Assembly: GCA_948891265.1 (NCBI GenBank) | Contig: CAQUBD010000025.1 | Span: 1-22,265, forward strand | DNA: 22,265 bases | Direction: 5' to 3' | Source: an uncultured Clostridia bacterium | GTDB taxonomy: Bacteria; Bacillota; Clostridia; TANB77; CAG-508 | In this document: piece by piece, positions 22,107-22,265 of the stretch | Layout: every line of letters begins with the position of its first letter | How positions within the stretch are numbered: the first letter of the stretch is position 1 | The notes under the pieces: generated by a model | What the model was told of the DNA's origin: nothing | The model's input: the letters and a program-made list of their open reading frames with translations, nothing else | Database searches by the model: none | Translations under genes and position numbers: made by a program

Positions 22107-22265
22107 ATGGAGGAAAAAAACTAAACCTTATTTTTGAAATAGTAAATAATATGTATAGTATGATTAAAACAAGAAATAATTTGTGTTCGTTTTTTTGGTG
22201 GCGAGCAATATAAGAATATTTTCGTTAGTTGAGAAAGCATAAAACCGTAAGCTTAAAAATTGTAA
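22107..22265. other. Terminal stretch without a supported gene
   Basis: After the 83-aa gene I see no ORF with a ribosome binding site, no tRNA and no clear terminator; the only open frames are under 20 codons. A TTTTTTT run near 22191 is not preceded by a convincing stem. A gene may begin beyond the window edge. Confidence 0.4.

Noticed and set aside
22107..22265. Tiny ORFs at the window end
   Set aside because: They are under 20 codons, with no ribosome binding site at suitable spacing.

Overview
The window is AT-rich DNA that looks like a chromosome segment of a low-GC Gram-positive of the Clostridia type. The clues are the rimP-nusA-ylxR-ylxQ-infB-rbfA-nrnA-truB gene order, a T-box leader upstream of ileS, strong AGGAGG-type ribosome binding sites, AGA/ATA/TTA-dominated codon use and several TTG/GTG starts. 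The species cannot be named from the sequence.

Layout: (1) 1-8207 is the translation/ribosome-maturation cluster: the tail of an unknown gene, then rimP, nusA, ylxR (rnpM), ylxQ, infB, a 53-codon small ORF, rbfA, nrnA and truB, all on +. (2) 8324-9163 is an unrecognised 279-aa protein and 9255-11846 a class A penicillin-binding protein. (3) 12091-17887 is a tRNA-charging block: cysS, rpmB (L28), an isoleucine-type T-box, a DUF1653 gene and ileS. (4) 17969-19091 holds small accessory genes: a minus-strand zinc-ribbon protein, a plus-strand CmpB-like membrane protein and a minus-strand 45-aa protein. (5) 19245-19458 is a truncated 5' tRNA copy followed by an intact tRNA-Thr(CGT). (6) 19558-22106 is accessory: an unknown 94-aa protein, a large serine recombinase broken by a single-base frameshift, and an 83-aa unknown protein.

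Most genes act together in making ribosomes and charged tRNA. RimP and RbfA mature the 30S subunit, IF2 starts translation, TruB modifies tRNA, NrnA clears nanoRNA and pAp, and CysRS, IleRS, L28 and tRNA-Thr feed the ribosome. NusA and the T-box link transcription to this work.

The most unusual part is the intergenic DNA. Gaps between these housekeeping genes are filled with several kinds of palindromic element. A 96-nt repeat occurs twice, each time just upstream of a ribosome binding site. Two diverged relatives, one inverted, flank the DUF1653 gene; they keep an outer GAACAAA/TTTGTTC stem while the inner stem has changed on both sides. There are also two perfect 34-35-bp inverted repeats carrying GGGAC/GTCCC, two looser GGGAC-type units, and a family of ATAGGAAAGT hairpins. 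No single described system explains them all; REP-like palindromes or structured 5'UTR elements are the main candidates.
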